A stretch of DNA of 12,127 bases from Paracoccaceae bacterium (lineage in GTDB: Bacteria; Pseudomonadota; Alphaproteobacteria; Rhodobacterales; Rhodobacteraceae): positions 1-12,127 of the forward strand of contig CABZJG010000036.1 of NCBI GenBank assembly GCA_902525995.1, given 5' to 3'. Positions 1-7,998 of the stretch are shown here, piece by piece. The notes beneath the pieces are model-generated. The model was not told the origin of the DNA, searched no databases, and worked only from the letters and a program-made list of their open reading frames with translations. The first letter of the stretch is position 1, and each line of letters starts with the position of its first letter. The position numbers and the translations under genes are program-made.

Positions 1-21
1 GAATTTTGAAATCTGCCACTT

Positions 22-765
22 TTACTGACTTTTGGCGTGCTCATCGCCAGGCAGGGTGATGTTTAATCTGTTCAGTGAGCTTTCAAGCAAAGGTCCAAAA
101 ACCAATTTTCCCTGAGTTGTTTGCACAACGGCAGAAACAATAGAAACAATAACCGGTCCCTGTTTGGAAATGTAAAAAACAGGCGCACCTGAAGCACCGA
201 AATCCACTTCGCAGTTCATTGACAGAATTTCCTTTTTCTGGGTGGAAATATCACAACTGCTTTGTATTGAAGGTGCGTTTATGCGTCCCAATGCATATGA
301 GACAACAGCCACTTTCCTTTTGTGATTTGGGAACACTGCAATAGCAAATGGCTGAACTGAACGCTTTTTGATCGGGTGCAGAAGCTTTAACAAAGCCACG
401 TCATTTTTGACGCTTTCAATTTCTGGGTTTTCCATAGGTTGGTAATCTGGAAAAGTTACTGCCCCACCAATCTTAGAGTAGGCTTCAGCGCGTCCGTTTC
501 GCCATCCTGCCTGAAATTCTAGTTTGTTGAGATTGAGAAAATCACCAGTAGTAAGGTCATATAAACAGTGCGATGCAGTTAGAATTAAATCCGCTGCAAC
601 GAGTGTGGCAGTGCAGAGCCTTTCCCCATTTTGATAAGAGAGCCGTCCTACAGCCATCCACTCACGGCCTTGATCCAAGGTGTCCAAACTGGTGAGCTTG
701 CTGGTGTCTGCCAAAGAACTTGACAGCCCGCATATCTGCAAAATTATTACTAGAAAATACCGCAC
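22..765 (-). CDS. Secreted trypsin-like serine protease (S1 family)
   Basis: Predicted exported serine endopeptidase of about 247 residues; the substrate is unknown. The N-terminus is a short Sec-type signal peptide: Arg2, a hydrophobic core at about residues 4-14, and likely cleavage after Ala19 (SSLA|D). The chymotrypsin-fold triad is readable as His66 in TASHC, Asp122 in NDVALLKL and Ser192 in GASGAP. The last motif differs from the usual GDSGGP. Cys51/Cys67 and Cys171/Cys185 are placed to form two disulfides, which fits a periplasmic or extracellular protein. The frame also allows a TTG start at 768, but GTG at 765 is preferred because GGAGG (plus strand 773-777) lies 7 nt upstream of it and only 4 nt from TTG. 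It lies 89 bp downstream of glcF on the same strand, and no terminator is visible between them, so read-through is possible. The short length leaves room only for the protease domain. Confidence 0.85.
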   Translation of the reverse strand: MRYFLVIILQICGLSSSLADTSKLTSLDTLDQGREWMAVGRLSYQNGERLCTATLVAADLILTASHCLYDLTTGDFLNLNKLEFQAGWRNGRAEAYSKIGGAVTFPDYQPMENPEIESVKNDVALLKLLHPIKKRSVQPFAIAVFPNHKRKVAVVSYALGRINAPSIQSSCDISTQKKEILSMNCEVDFGASGAPVFYISKQGPVIVSIVSAVVQTTQGKLVFGPLLESSLNRLNITLPGDEHAKSQ

Positions 766-799
766 CAAACCGCCTCCGCAAGCGACGCCTTGCCGCGCG

Positions 800-816
800 T
801 TAACCCAATGTGTTAA
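800..816. promoter_or_regulatory. Inverted repeat upstream of the protease gene
   Basis: TTAAC-N7-GTTAA lies about 35 bp upstream of the chosen GTG start of the protease, in the glcF-protease spacer. A second perfect stem, TTGCTT-ATTA-AAGCAA, lies at 830-845. It has no following T-run on the minus strand, so it is not a good intrinsic terminator for the glc operon. Either element could be an operator. The bases show only the symmetry, and function is a guess. Confidence 0.25.
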
Positions 817-854
817 TTCCTAGAGCTGTTTGCTTATTAAAGCAATTTAGGATT

Positions 855-2159
855 TCAAGGTGACGTTTCTAAAGCATTGGCCAAAGCGGGTGGAACCGGT
901 CCACCGCTTGCCCAATCCAAAAGCTCAACCGTATGGACAATCGGCACTGATGTAGCATTGCCAATTTGCATCATACAGCCAAGGTTTCCAGCCACAATGA
1001 CATCAGGCTTCGTTGCTTCCAGTGTTTGTACTTTTCGGGATTGTAAAAGCTTTGAGATTTCTGGTTGAAGAAGATTATATGTGCCCGCAGAACCACAGCA
1101 CAAATGCGAGTCTGCGGGTTCTACAACGTCAAAACCAGCTTGTTTTAACAGCCTTTTAGGTGGGGTTTTAACTTTTTGGCCGTGCTGCAAAGAACAGGCC
1201 GCATGGTAGGCGACTTTCAAGTCCTGGGTTTTACATTCGGGCAGCTCTAATTCAGCCAAGAATTCAGTGACATCCTTTGCAATAGAAGAGACCACTTCAG
1301 CGTCCTTTGCCAGCTCGGTATTGCGAAATATATGGCCATAATCTTTGACCGTCGTACCACAACCGCTGGTATTAATGATAATCGCATCCAGTCCTTGATT
1401 TTGTATTTCTGAACGCCAGGCTTTAATGTTTTTGGCCGCCGCCGCATGGCTTTCACTGGTTTTGCCCATGTGATGGGTCAATGCGCCACAGCACCCCTGA
1501 CCCTGTGCGATCACAATTTCACAACCCAACCGCTGTAATAAACGAATGGTTGCGTCGTTGATGTCCGTGTTCAATGCGCGTTGGGCACAGCCCGTCATAA
1601 GGGCCACTCTTTTTTTGGTTACCCCACTTGCCTTGAAAGATTGCGGATCATCATTTCGGCTCACTGGCGGTATGTTTTTTGGTGCCAGAGCAATCATCGC
1701 GCGCAAGCGTTTGCTGGGGATTAATCGCGCAAAAGGACGCGCCAATTTCGCGGCGGCAAGAGCCAGTCGAAACCTTATGGGATAAGGTAAAATTTTAGAC
1801 AAGGCAAACCGCAACATACGATCGAAAAGAGGCCGTTTATAGTGTTCATTGATGTACGAGCGTGCATGGTCAACCAAATGCATGTAATGCACACCGGAAG
1901 GGCAAGTGGTCATGCAGGCCAAGCACGACAGACATCTGTCTATGTGTTGAACTGTTTTTTCATCTGGAACCCGCTCGTTTTCAAGCATGTCCTTGATCAA
2001 ATATATGCGGCCTCTAGGGCTGTCTAATTCATCCCCTAACACTTGGTAGGTAGGACAGGTCGCCGTACAAAATCCGCAATGTACGCAAGACCTCAAAATG
2101 GAATTAGAACGACTCATGTCTGAATCTTTAAGGCTTTCTGGTTCAAAAAATGTCTGCAT
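855..2159 (-). CDS. glcF: Glycolate oxidase iron-sulfur subunit GlcF
   Basis: Iron-sulfur subunit of the three-subunit glycolate oxidase (dehydrogenase), thought to pass electrons from the flavin subunits towards the quinone pool at the inner membrane. Two 4Fe-4S ferredoxin motifs are near the N-terminus: CVHCGFCTATCP (Cys25, 28, 31, 35) and CLSCLACMTTCP (Cys76, 79, 82, 86). Two CCG (heterodisulfide-reductase-like) domains follow, with GQGCCG and SHLCCGSAG. The length, about 434 residues, is normal for the family. The start is set at ATG 2159 (MQT...), which matches the family N-terminus as I recall it. A GTG at 2165 would give two extra residues and a 4-base overlap with the glcE stop. It is the last gene of glcD-glcE-glcF, and the tight junction implies coupled translation with glcE. 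The identification is firm; only the start is uncertain. Confidence 0.95.
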   Translation of the reverse strand: MQTFFEPESLKDSDMSRSNSILRSCVHCGFCTATCPTYQVLGDELDSPRGRIYLIKDMLENERVPDEKTVQHIDRCLSCLACMTTCPSGVHYMHLVDHARSYINEHYKRPLFDRMLRFALSKILPYPIRFRLALAAAKLARPFARLIPSKRLRAMIALAPKNIPPVSRNDDPQSFKASGVTKKRVALMTGCAQRALNTDINDATIRLLQRLGCEIVIAQGQGCCGALTHHMGKTSESHAAAAKNIKAWRSEIQNQGLDAIIINTSGCGTTVKDYGHIFRNTELAKDAEVVSSIAKDVTEFLAELELPECKTQDLKVAYHAACSLQHGQKVKTPPKRLLKQAGFDVVEPADSHLCCGSAGTYNLLQPEISKLLQSRKVQTLEATKPDVIVAGNLGCMMQIGNATSVPIVHTVELLDWASGGPVPPALANALETSP

Positions 2160-2161
2160 AT

Positions 2162-3271
2162 TCACCCCATAAGCCCCGCATTAAGTATGCCTCGCGGATC
2201 AAATTTATTGCGAATTTTTTCTGATAAATCTGCAACCAACGGCGATTGAGGCTGAAACTTGGGAATACTCCCGCTTTGACCGCGCACTCGGGTCGCGTGA
2301 CCTCCGAACTCTGATAATGCCGACCGAGGGTTGCTACCTTTGGGTAAAGTCCCCCAAATCAAACCACCCGACCAGTCATAGAGATGTTGCTTAAAGCCAA
2401 CGGCTGAGACAATTTTGGGAGCATCGGTTGGTTTGACCGATAACCTCCAAATATCTGCATCTTTATCTGCAAATATGTCCACATTGCGTATTTTGGTCCA
2501 AAGGCTTTCGCTTTGACTTGCGTTTACAACCTGTGCTTCGCCAAATTTTTTCAAATAAGCCTGCAACTTTTCGGTGCGGTAAAGAACCGACTTATTAAAA
2601 CCTTCAAGCCTTAGGTAAGTTTGATTTTTGCTTGGCGCATGAGCTGCTCCTGATACATCAAACGGCGAATTCATAGCCGTGGTCAAAGCATCAATGGCAG
2701 CTTCATCATCCAAACCCTCTAAAATCAAAGTGGATTGGGTTTCTGCGACAGGTAGAACTTTGAACGCAACCTGTATGATCACACCTAATGTGCCATGGCT
2801 TCCTGCGAGCAATTTAACCAGATCGTATCCGGTGACATTCTTCATCACGCTTCCGCCTGATTTTAGGATATTGCCGCTGCCATCCACAAATCTAACCCCA
2901 AGCAAAAAATCACGTGCCGCCCCAACTTGAATGCGCCTTGGCCCGCTTATGTTTGCGGCAAATGCGCCGCCAATTGTGGCTGATCCTGTTAAATCCAGCA
3001 TTGCATGGGAATCCATCGGCTCAAATGGCAGCTGTTGGCCTTCTTGACCCAATGTTTCTACTATTTCCTTTAGCGGTGTTCCAGCTTGAGCGATCATTGT
3101 TAATGCCCCTGGTTGGTAGTCAATGATGCCGCTCAGACCTGTTGTTTCAAGAGAGTTTCCGCCGCGTTCGCACACGCCACGCGTGCCGCCCCCAAAGATG
3201 CTTAATCCTTGGTTTGTCTCGCGGATAACCTGTGCAACATCAGCTTCGGTTTTTGGCTGGAAAATATTCAT
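2162..3271 (-). CDS. glcE: Glycolate oxidase FAD-binding subunit GlcE
   Basis: Second flavin-type subunit of glycolate oxidase, 369 residues, related to GlcD but shorter. Residues at about 24-33 (SIFGGGTRG) form the FAD pyrophosphate loop typical of the PCMH/VAO FAD-binding fold. The mid-region (GAFAANISGPRR, then GGSVMKNVTGYDLVKLLAG and SHGTLGVI) is characteristic of GlcE. The C-terminus (FDPRGILNAGLMG) matches the family ending. It starts with ATG 12 nt after the glcD stop and ends 2-3 nt before glcF, so all three genes look like one transcript. In characterised systems, loss of GlcD, GlcE or GlcF abolishes glycolate oxidase activity, so the intact trio here suggests growth on, or detoxification of, glycolate, an abundant phytoplankton exudate. 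Confidence 0.95.
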   Translation of the reverse strand: MNIFQPKTEADVAQVIRETNQGLSIFGGGTRGVCERGGNSLETTGLSGIIDYQPGALTMIAQAGTPLKEIVETLGQEGQQLPFEPMDSHAMLDLTGSATIGGAFAANISGPRRIQVGAARDFLLGVRFVDGSGNILKSGGSVMKNVTGYDLVKLLAGSHGTLGVIIQVAFKVLPVAETQSTLILEGLDDEAAIDALTTAMNSPFDVSGAAHAPSKNQTYLRLEGFNKSVLYRTEKLQAYLKKFGEAQVVNASQSESLWTKIRNVDIFADKDADIWRLSVKPTDAPKIVSAVGFKQHLYDWSGGLIWGTLPKGSNPRSALSEFGGHATRVRGQSGSIPKFQPQSPLVADLSEKIRNKFDPRGILNAGLMG

Positions 3272-3283
3272 CTGTGTTTTTGC

Positions 3284-4732
3284 TTAACTCAATGATCTGC
3301 TTGCATTTCGCCGCTCTGCTGAGCTGTCTAAGGGAAAGACCTTGGCCGGGTTCAAAAGCCATTGGGGATCAAATACATCTTTAATCTGCATTTGCGCCTC
3401 AAGGTCTTCAGGTTGAAATTGAACAGGCATTAAATCCCTTTTTTCAATGCCAACCCCATGTTCACCGGTCAGGCAACCGCCGACTTCAACGCAAAGCTTT
3501 AAAATCTCTGCCCCAAATGCCTCACAAGTTTCAAGATCCCCGGGTTTGTTTGCATCGTACAAAATCAAAGGATGTAAGTTCCCGTCCCCTGCATGAAAAA
3601 CATTTCCAACCTTTAATCCAAACTCTTCACTTAATTCATTCATGCGCCGCAGAACATAAGGCAGTTGAGTGACAGGAATTGTTCCATCTAGACACATGTA
3701 ATCGTTCAATTGGCCCATGGCACCGAACGCCGATTTTCGGCCAAGCCATATTCGAGTTGCTTGATCTTCATCTTTGGCCTCCCGCAATTCGACGGGATCA
3801 TGCTTGCGCGCAATTGCTGTTATTTTTTCCAATTGCTCGTCAATTTCCGCTTGGCTACCTTCGACTTCAACGATCAGCAAAGCTTCACAAAATGGATACC
3901 CTGCCCCCGCAAAAGCTTCGGTTGCCTTGATACATGGACTGTCCATAAATTCGATCGCAACAGGAAGAATACCAGCCTTTACGATATCAGCGACACACGC
4001 GCCCGCAGTTTCATTGTTGTCAAATCCGATCAACACTGGGCGTGCGCCTTCTGGTTTTGGCAAAATGCGCAGCGTGGCTTCGGTTACAATGCCCAATTGA
4101 CCCTCTGATCCACAAATCAACCCCAATAGATCAAGCCCTTCTGCATCCAAATGCGGACCCCCAATTTCTATGATGTCTCCTTGCATGGTCACAAATTTGA
4201 CCCCCAGAAGGTTGTTAGATGTCACACCATATTTCAAACAATGCGCTCCGCCGGAATTCATTGCGATATTGCCCGCGATAGCACAGGCCAACTGGCTAGA
4301 AGGGTCAGGTGCATAAAAGAAACCATCCGCCTCAACCGCACCTGTTACACTTAAATTGGTCCGGCCGGACTGTACCTTGATATAACGGTCTGGATAATTG
4401 ATCTCTAAGACAGCGTTCATACGGGCAACACCAAGTATGACACTGTCAGCTGTGGGCAAGGCACCGCCTGATAATGAAGTGCCCGACCCCCGAGGCACAA
4501 CGGGCACCTGCATTTCGTTACAGATTTTCAAAATAGCTGCAGTTTCTTCTGTTGTTCTGGGCAAAACAGCGGCTATTGGCGGACAGCGATATGCCGAAAG
4601 CGCGTCACATTCATAGGCTTTGGTCTCAGCTTCATGATCAATCACGGCGTCTCGCGGTAAAACGCTCAGCAGTCTTTTGACCAGTTCCGGTTTCCGCTTT
4701 AGCACATTTTGGTTGGGGGCAGGCATTTCCAT
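3284..4732 (-). CDS. glcD: Glycolate oxidase catalytic FAD subunit GlcD
   Basis: Flavin subunit that oxidises glycolate (and often D-lactate) to glyoxylate, 482 residues. The N-terminal FAD-binding domain has RGSGTSLSGG at residues 81-90 and the conserved stretch APDPSSQLACAIAGNIAMNS with GGAHCLKYG from about residue 141. The C-terminal FAD-oxidase domain carries HAGDGNLHP and LTGEHGVGIEKRDLM, the signature of the GlcD/D-lactate dehydrogenase family. The start at ATG 4732 is supported by AAGGA (4740-4744) with 7 nt spacing; an in-frame ATG at 4726 is less well placed. It is the first gene of glcDEF. A GlcC-type regulator, usual in E. coli, is not in this window. The co-transcribed glcE and glcF argue for glycolate rather than D-lactate as the main substrate. 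Confidence 0.96.
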   Translation of the reverse strand: MEMPAPNQNVLKRKPELVKRLLSVLPRDAVIDHEAETKAYECDALSAYRCPPIAAVLPRTTEETAAILKICNEMQVPVVPRGSGTSLSGGALPTADSVILGVARMNAVLEINYPDRYIKVQSGRTNLSVTGAVEADGFFYAPDPSSQLACAIAGNIAMNSGGAHCLKYGVTSNNLLGVKFVTMQGDIIEIGGPHLDAEGLDLLGLICGSEGQLGIVTEATLRILPKPEGARPVLIGFDNNETAGACVADIVKAGILPVAIEFMDSPCIKATEAFAGAGYPFCEALLIVEVEGSQAEIDEQLEKITAIARKHDPVELREAKDEDQATRIWLGRKSAFGAMGQLNDYMCLDGTIPVTQLPYVLRRMNELSEEFGLKVGNVFHAGDGNLHPLILYDANKPGDLETCEAFGAEILKLCVEVGGCLTGEHGVGIEKRDLMPVQFQPEDLEAQMQIKDVFDPQWLLNPAKVFPLDSSAERRNASRSLS

Positions 4733-4744
4733 GGCATTTTCCTT

Positions 4745-4782
4745 ATTGGTAATAAAATATAACCAATTTCAGAAAAAGGCAA
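4745..4782 (-). promoter_or_regulatory. Candidate glcD promoter with overlapping operator
   Basis: Reading the minus strand, TTGCCT (4777-4782) is followed after 17 nt by TATTTT (4754-4759), a fair sigma-70-like pair that would start transcription near 4747, just ahead of the glcD ribosome site. The inverted repeat ATTGGT (4745-4750) and ACCAAT (4762-4767), separated by 11 bp, covers the -10 and start region. TGGT/ACCA half-sites are used by FadR-type GntR regulators, the family of GlcC and LldR, but their usual spacing is shorter. The promoter is plausible; the operator assignment is inference. Confidence 0.4.
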
Positions 4783-4845
4783 GATTTTTCTAATTTCAAA
4801 AATTTGAGCATGAAAAAACGCGCTTGAAATACATATTCTATGGTA

Positions 4846-4858
4846 GGAATGTAATTCC
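4846..4858. promoter_or_regulatory. Perfect 13-bp inverted repeat before the DUF1285 gene
   Basis: GGAATGTAATTCC (5-bp arms around GTA) lies 22 bp upstream of the ATG at 4881. A possible -35 (TTGAAA, 4824-4829) is upstream, and with 17-18 bp spacing the weak -10 would fall inside the repeat. It could be an operator for the plus-strand gene. No regulator can be named. Confidence 0.25.
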
Positions 4859-4880
4859 ACTAATTGGAGTGGTAAAATCA

Positions 4881-5483
4881 ATGAGCGCAAAACCGTTAGA
4901 ACCTGCCTCGGCTGACTCAATAGCAACAACGGTAATGGCCGCGACCAAGACCCGTGGACTTCCACCGGTTGAAAAATGGAACCCACCATTTTGCGGTGAT
5001 CTTGATATGCGTATTGCGCGCGACGGGACGTGGTTTTATCTTGGCACCCCCATCGGACGCTTTGAGCTGGTCAAGCTATTTTCATCGGTGCTCCGCAAGG
5101 ATGGCGACAAATATTTTCTAGTTACGCCTGTTGAAAAGGTTGGAATAACAGTAGACGATGCACCGTTTGTCGCCGTTGATTTCACTGCCTTGGAACAGGG
5201 CAAAGAGCAGATACTCACGTTTGAAACGCAGGTTGGTGATTTTTCAATTGCAAGTGCCGACAACCCAATACGCATTGTGCGCGATACCGAAACCGGAGAG
5301 CCATCACCCTATGTCCACATACGGGCCGGACTTGAAGCTTTGATTGACCGTAAGAGTTTTTATCGTCTCATTGACCTAGGCACCCATGAAACGCATCACC
5401 AAGAGCAATGGTTCGGAGTATATTCTTCAGGTACATTTTTTCCCATCATTCCTTCGCGGGAATTGATTGAAGATAGTTTATAA
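4881..5483 (+). CDS. DUF1285 domain protein
   Basis: Conserved protein of 200 residues belonging, as I recognise it, to the DUF1285 family, whose biochemical role is not established. The family hallmarks are near the N-terminus: PPVEKWNPPFCGDLDMRIARDGTWFYLGTPIGR, here at about residues 28-60, followed by LVKLFSSVLRKDGDKYFLVTPVEKVGI. The C-terminal half is rich in beta-strand-type sequence and ends with a YSSGTFFPII segment. No signal peptide or membrane segment is seen, so it is probably cytosolic. The start at ATG 4881 is chosen because GGAG (4866-4869) precedes it and because residues added by the upstream TTG at 4824 do not look like the family. It is transcribed divergently from glcD, shares a 148-bp spacer with it, and converges on the dipeptidase gene. 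Any link to glycolate metabolism is unproven. Confidence 0.8.
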   Translation: MSAKPLEPASADSIATTVMAATKTRGLPPVEKWNPPFCGDLDMRIARDGTWFYLGTPIGRFELVKLFSSVLRKDGDKYFLVTPVEKVGITVDDAPFVAVDFTALEQGKEQILTFETQVGDFSIASADNPIRIVRDTETGEPSPYVHIRAGLEALIDRKSFYRLIDLGTHETHHQEQWFGVYSSGTFFPIIPSRELIEDSL

Positions 5484-5545
5484 AGAATATGCCTATCTCA
5501 AATCGTGCTGCCGAGGCCTTCATCGAGAACGCCTGAAAACAGCAT

Positions 5546-6520
5546 TTACGTGGGCACAAAATTCTCTTTGTAAAATCTGTACCAGTTTTCTCCCATAATC
5601 CCGTTCACTTCGGATTGTGACAGCCCTGTTTGAGCAAGGCCTTCGGCAATGTTGCCAAAATCCCGGTTGTCTTGAAACCAGCTTGGCATCGGGGGAAATC
5701 CGGGCGCACTGGCCGATCCTTCCCCATAATCTATTTCTTTGCTCCAACGCCCGACCCGCATCCATTCAACGACACTGTCGGGTTGATCCTGACATAAATC
5801 TGAGCCTATCCCCAAATTATGAACACCGTATGAATCTGCCGCGCGGGCAATCATTTCGCAAAAGCTTTGCAATGTACAATCTGACTTATTTTTTAAGTGA
5901 TGTGGATAAAGCGAAAACCCCAGCATCCCGCCCGCATCTGTCACGGCTTTCAAAACCTCATGCCGTTTGTTGCGCAGTGCAGAATGCCACGCATGTGGGT
6001 TTGCATGCGTAATAGCAATGGGCCGTTCGGAAATTTCTGCTGCTTCGATGGTTGAGCGATCGGCCGAATGGCTCATATCCACAACAAGGCCCACGCGGTT
6101 CATTTCTTTGATCACCTGACGGCCCATTCGGGTGATACCTGTGTCCTCTTTTTCATAACAGCCGGTGGCCAGAAGCGACTGGTTGTTATAGGTAAGCTGC
6201 ATGAAACGTGCCCCTAAGCTATGCACGATTTCCACCAGGCCAATATCATCCTCGATCGGGCTTGGGTTCTGAAACCCAAAGAAAATTGCCGTCCGGCCGG
6301 TTTCGCGCGCACGATCAATATCCTCAGCCCACAAACCTTTCATGATCAGATCAGGGTATTGTTCAAACCAACGGTTCCATTGTTCAAAGTTCAACACCGT
6401 TTCGCGAAAATTTTCGTGATAGGAAATCGTTACGTGAACTGCATCCACACCACCCTCACGCATCTGGCGAAAGATCTTTTCTGACCAATTTGCATATTGA
6501 AGGTTATCGACGATCATCAT
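5546..6520 (-). CDS. Atypical M19 membrane-dipeptidase-family protein
   Basis: A TIM-barrel protein of 324 residues from the renal (membrane) dipeptidase family, M19. Several landmarks are present: His151 in VVDMSH and His172 in AITH correspond to two canonical zinc ligands, Arg183 (RNKRHE) to the substrate arginine, and Asp241 in GIGSD to the catalytic aspartate. The other ligands are absent. The N-terminal HxD is replaced by VDNLQYANW around Asp5, the bridging Glu is replaced by GFQNPSP (Gln84/Asn85), and the LTH histidine is Tyr111. The same changes occur, as I recall, in a subfamily including Pseudomonas aeruginosa PA5396, so this is probably a conserved variant and not decay. True dipeptidase activity is therefore doubtful. 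No signal peptide is seen, so it is cytosolic. Its ATG overlaps the stop of the aldehyde dehydrogenase gene by ATGA, with GGGG just upstream, indicating translational coupling. Confidence 0.85.
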   Translation of the reverse strand: MMIVDNLQYANWSEKIFRQMREGGVDAVHVTISYHENFRETVLNFEQWNRWFEQYPDLIMKGLWAEDIDRARETGRTAIFFGFQNPSPIEDDIGLVEIVHSLGARFMQLTYNNQSLLATGCYEKEDTGITRMGRQVIKEMNRVGLVVDMSHSADRSTIEAAEISERPIAITHANPHAWHSALRNKRHEVLKAVTDAGGMLGFSLYPHHLKNKSDCTLQSFCEMIARAADSYGVHNLGIGSDLCQDQPDSVVEWMRVGRWSKEIDYGEGSASAPGFPPMPSWFQDNRDFGNIAEGLAQTGLSQSEVNGIMGENWYRFYKENFVPT

Positions 6521-7970
6521 GAAGGCTGCCCCGAAAAGATATAAGAGGTTTTCACGGTTGTATAGAACTCGGCCGCATAGCTGCCCTGTTCGCGCGGTCC
6601 GTACGAGCTGTCGCCGCGCCCACCAAATGGCACGTGATAATCCGTACCAGCCGTGGGCAGGTTAACCATGACACAGCCGGTTTTCGCGTGCTGCCTAAAA
6701 TGCGTTGCCCGGGCAAGGTCCTTGGTCACAATCCCGGATGTCAGTCCGAAATTTGTATCATTTACAACATGTAAGGCCTCATCATAGCTGCCCACCTTAA
6801 TCACGGCTGCCAAAGGCGCAAACATTTCTTCACGGTTTATACGCATGCTATTTGAGCTGCCGATGAACAGCCCGGGCGACATATAAAAGCCGTCTGTCGG
6901 CATTTCCAAACGCGCCCCACCGCAGGCTAATTCCGCGCCTTCTGCTTGCCCAAGAGCAACGTAATCAAGAGGTTTTCTTGCAACTGCTGGGCGCTGACGA
7001 CGGGGCCGATTTGGGTGCCCTCTTGCAAGGCGTGGCCCACCACCATTGCTTTGGCTCCGGCAATCATTTTGTCCACAAAGGCATCATGGATTGCATGGTG
7101 CACCACCAGCCGCGATGAAGCGGTACATTTCTGCCCTGTGCCACCATATGCGCCGCCCAGCGCCGCAGAAACCGCTAGGTCAAGATCAGCGTCCTCCATA
7201 ACGGCAAGGGCGTTTTTTGAGCCCATTTCCATCTGCACCTTGGTCAGGTTTTGCGCGGCGGATTGTGCAATGCCTTTGCCAATGGGCACTGAACCCGTGA
7301 AAGAAATCGCATTCACTTTAGGACTTTCTACCAAACGCTGGCCAACGGCACTTCCTGCCCCCATTACCAGACTAAAGAGGCCTTTGGGAATATCCTGACG
7401 GGCTATGATTTCGGTCAGCGCAACAGCAGATGCCGGGGTTAGATTGGCCGGTTTCCACACCACCGCATTGCTATAAGCCAGGGCGGGGGCAATTTTCCAT
7501 GACGCGGTGGCGGTTGGAAAGTTCCAAGGGGAAATTATGGCAACGATACCAACGGGTTCACGGCGAATATCCACATCAATACCGGGCCGCACGGATGCAG
7601 CATTTTCGCCCATCTGGCGCAGGGTTTGCGCCGCATAATAGGTAAAGAACTGACCGGCGCGATAAACCTCGCCCTTGCCTTCGGCAAATGGTTTTCCTTC
7701 TTCGCGCGACAGCAACGTGCCAAGCTCTTCTGCACGCGCCATCATCTCGGTACCGATGGCGTTTAAAACTGCATATTTGCGTTCGATCCCATAACTTTCC
7801 CATTCAAGTTGGGCGACTGCTGCCTGATCCAATGTGGCTTCAAGTTGATCGGTTGAGGCCTGCGCATAAAGCCCGACCAGATCGGATAAATCCGACGGGT
7901 TGCGGTTTTCAATTTCGCTTTCTCCTGCGGCCCATTTCCCAGAGATGTAATTTTTGTGAAGCGTTCCCAT
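6517..7970 (-). pseudogene. Aldehyde dehydrogenase broken by a frameshift
   Basis: NAD(P)-dependent aldehyde dehydrogenase superfamily gene interrupted once. The first part (7970 down to the stop at 6927, 347 residues) has ISPWNFP with Asn150, Lys173, FTGSVPIG (224-231), Glu248 in MEMGSKN and the nucleophile Cys282 in GQKCTASS. After residue 334 the frame is lost near 6967-6971. In the new frame the homology continues without a stop from DYVALGQAEGAELACGG to 6517, including EEMFAP and PFGGRGDSSYGPREQG. Restored, it would be about 483 residues, a normal length. The style resembles alpha-ketoglutarate semialdehyde dehydrogenases, but the substrate is uncertain. The start at ATG 7970 has AGGA 6 nt upstream; an in-frame ATG at 8009 lacks such a site. 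No classical slippery heptamer is present, so this is either a true mutation or a sequence error. Its stop overlaps the dipeptidase start. Confidence 0.88.
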
Positions 7971-7998
7971 CGGGCGTCCTTTTGTTAAATTTGCCTTG

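Noticed and set aside
830..845. Intrinsic terminator after glcF
   Set aside because: The 6-bp stem is AT-rich and has no T-run on the minus strand.
3710..4108. 132-codon plus-strand open frame inside glcD
   Set aside because: It is a shadow frame of glcD with no ribosome site or recognisable family.
4824..4880. TTG-initiated N-terminal extension of the DUF1285 gene
   Set aside because: The added residues do not look like the family, and the ATG at 4881 has its own GGAG site.
6517..6909. Separate small gene of 130 codons
   Set aside because: It is the C-terminal part of the aldehyde dehydrogenase (EEMFAP, PFGGRGDSSYGPREQG), and the shared frame continues upstream to 6966.
6960..6985. Programmed ribosomal frameshift in the aldehyde dehydrogenase
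   Set aside because: The heptamers in frame near the junction do not allow re-pairing in P and A sites, and aldehyde dehydrogenases are not known to use recoding.
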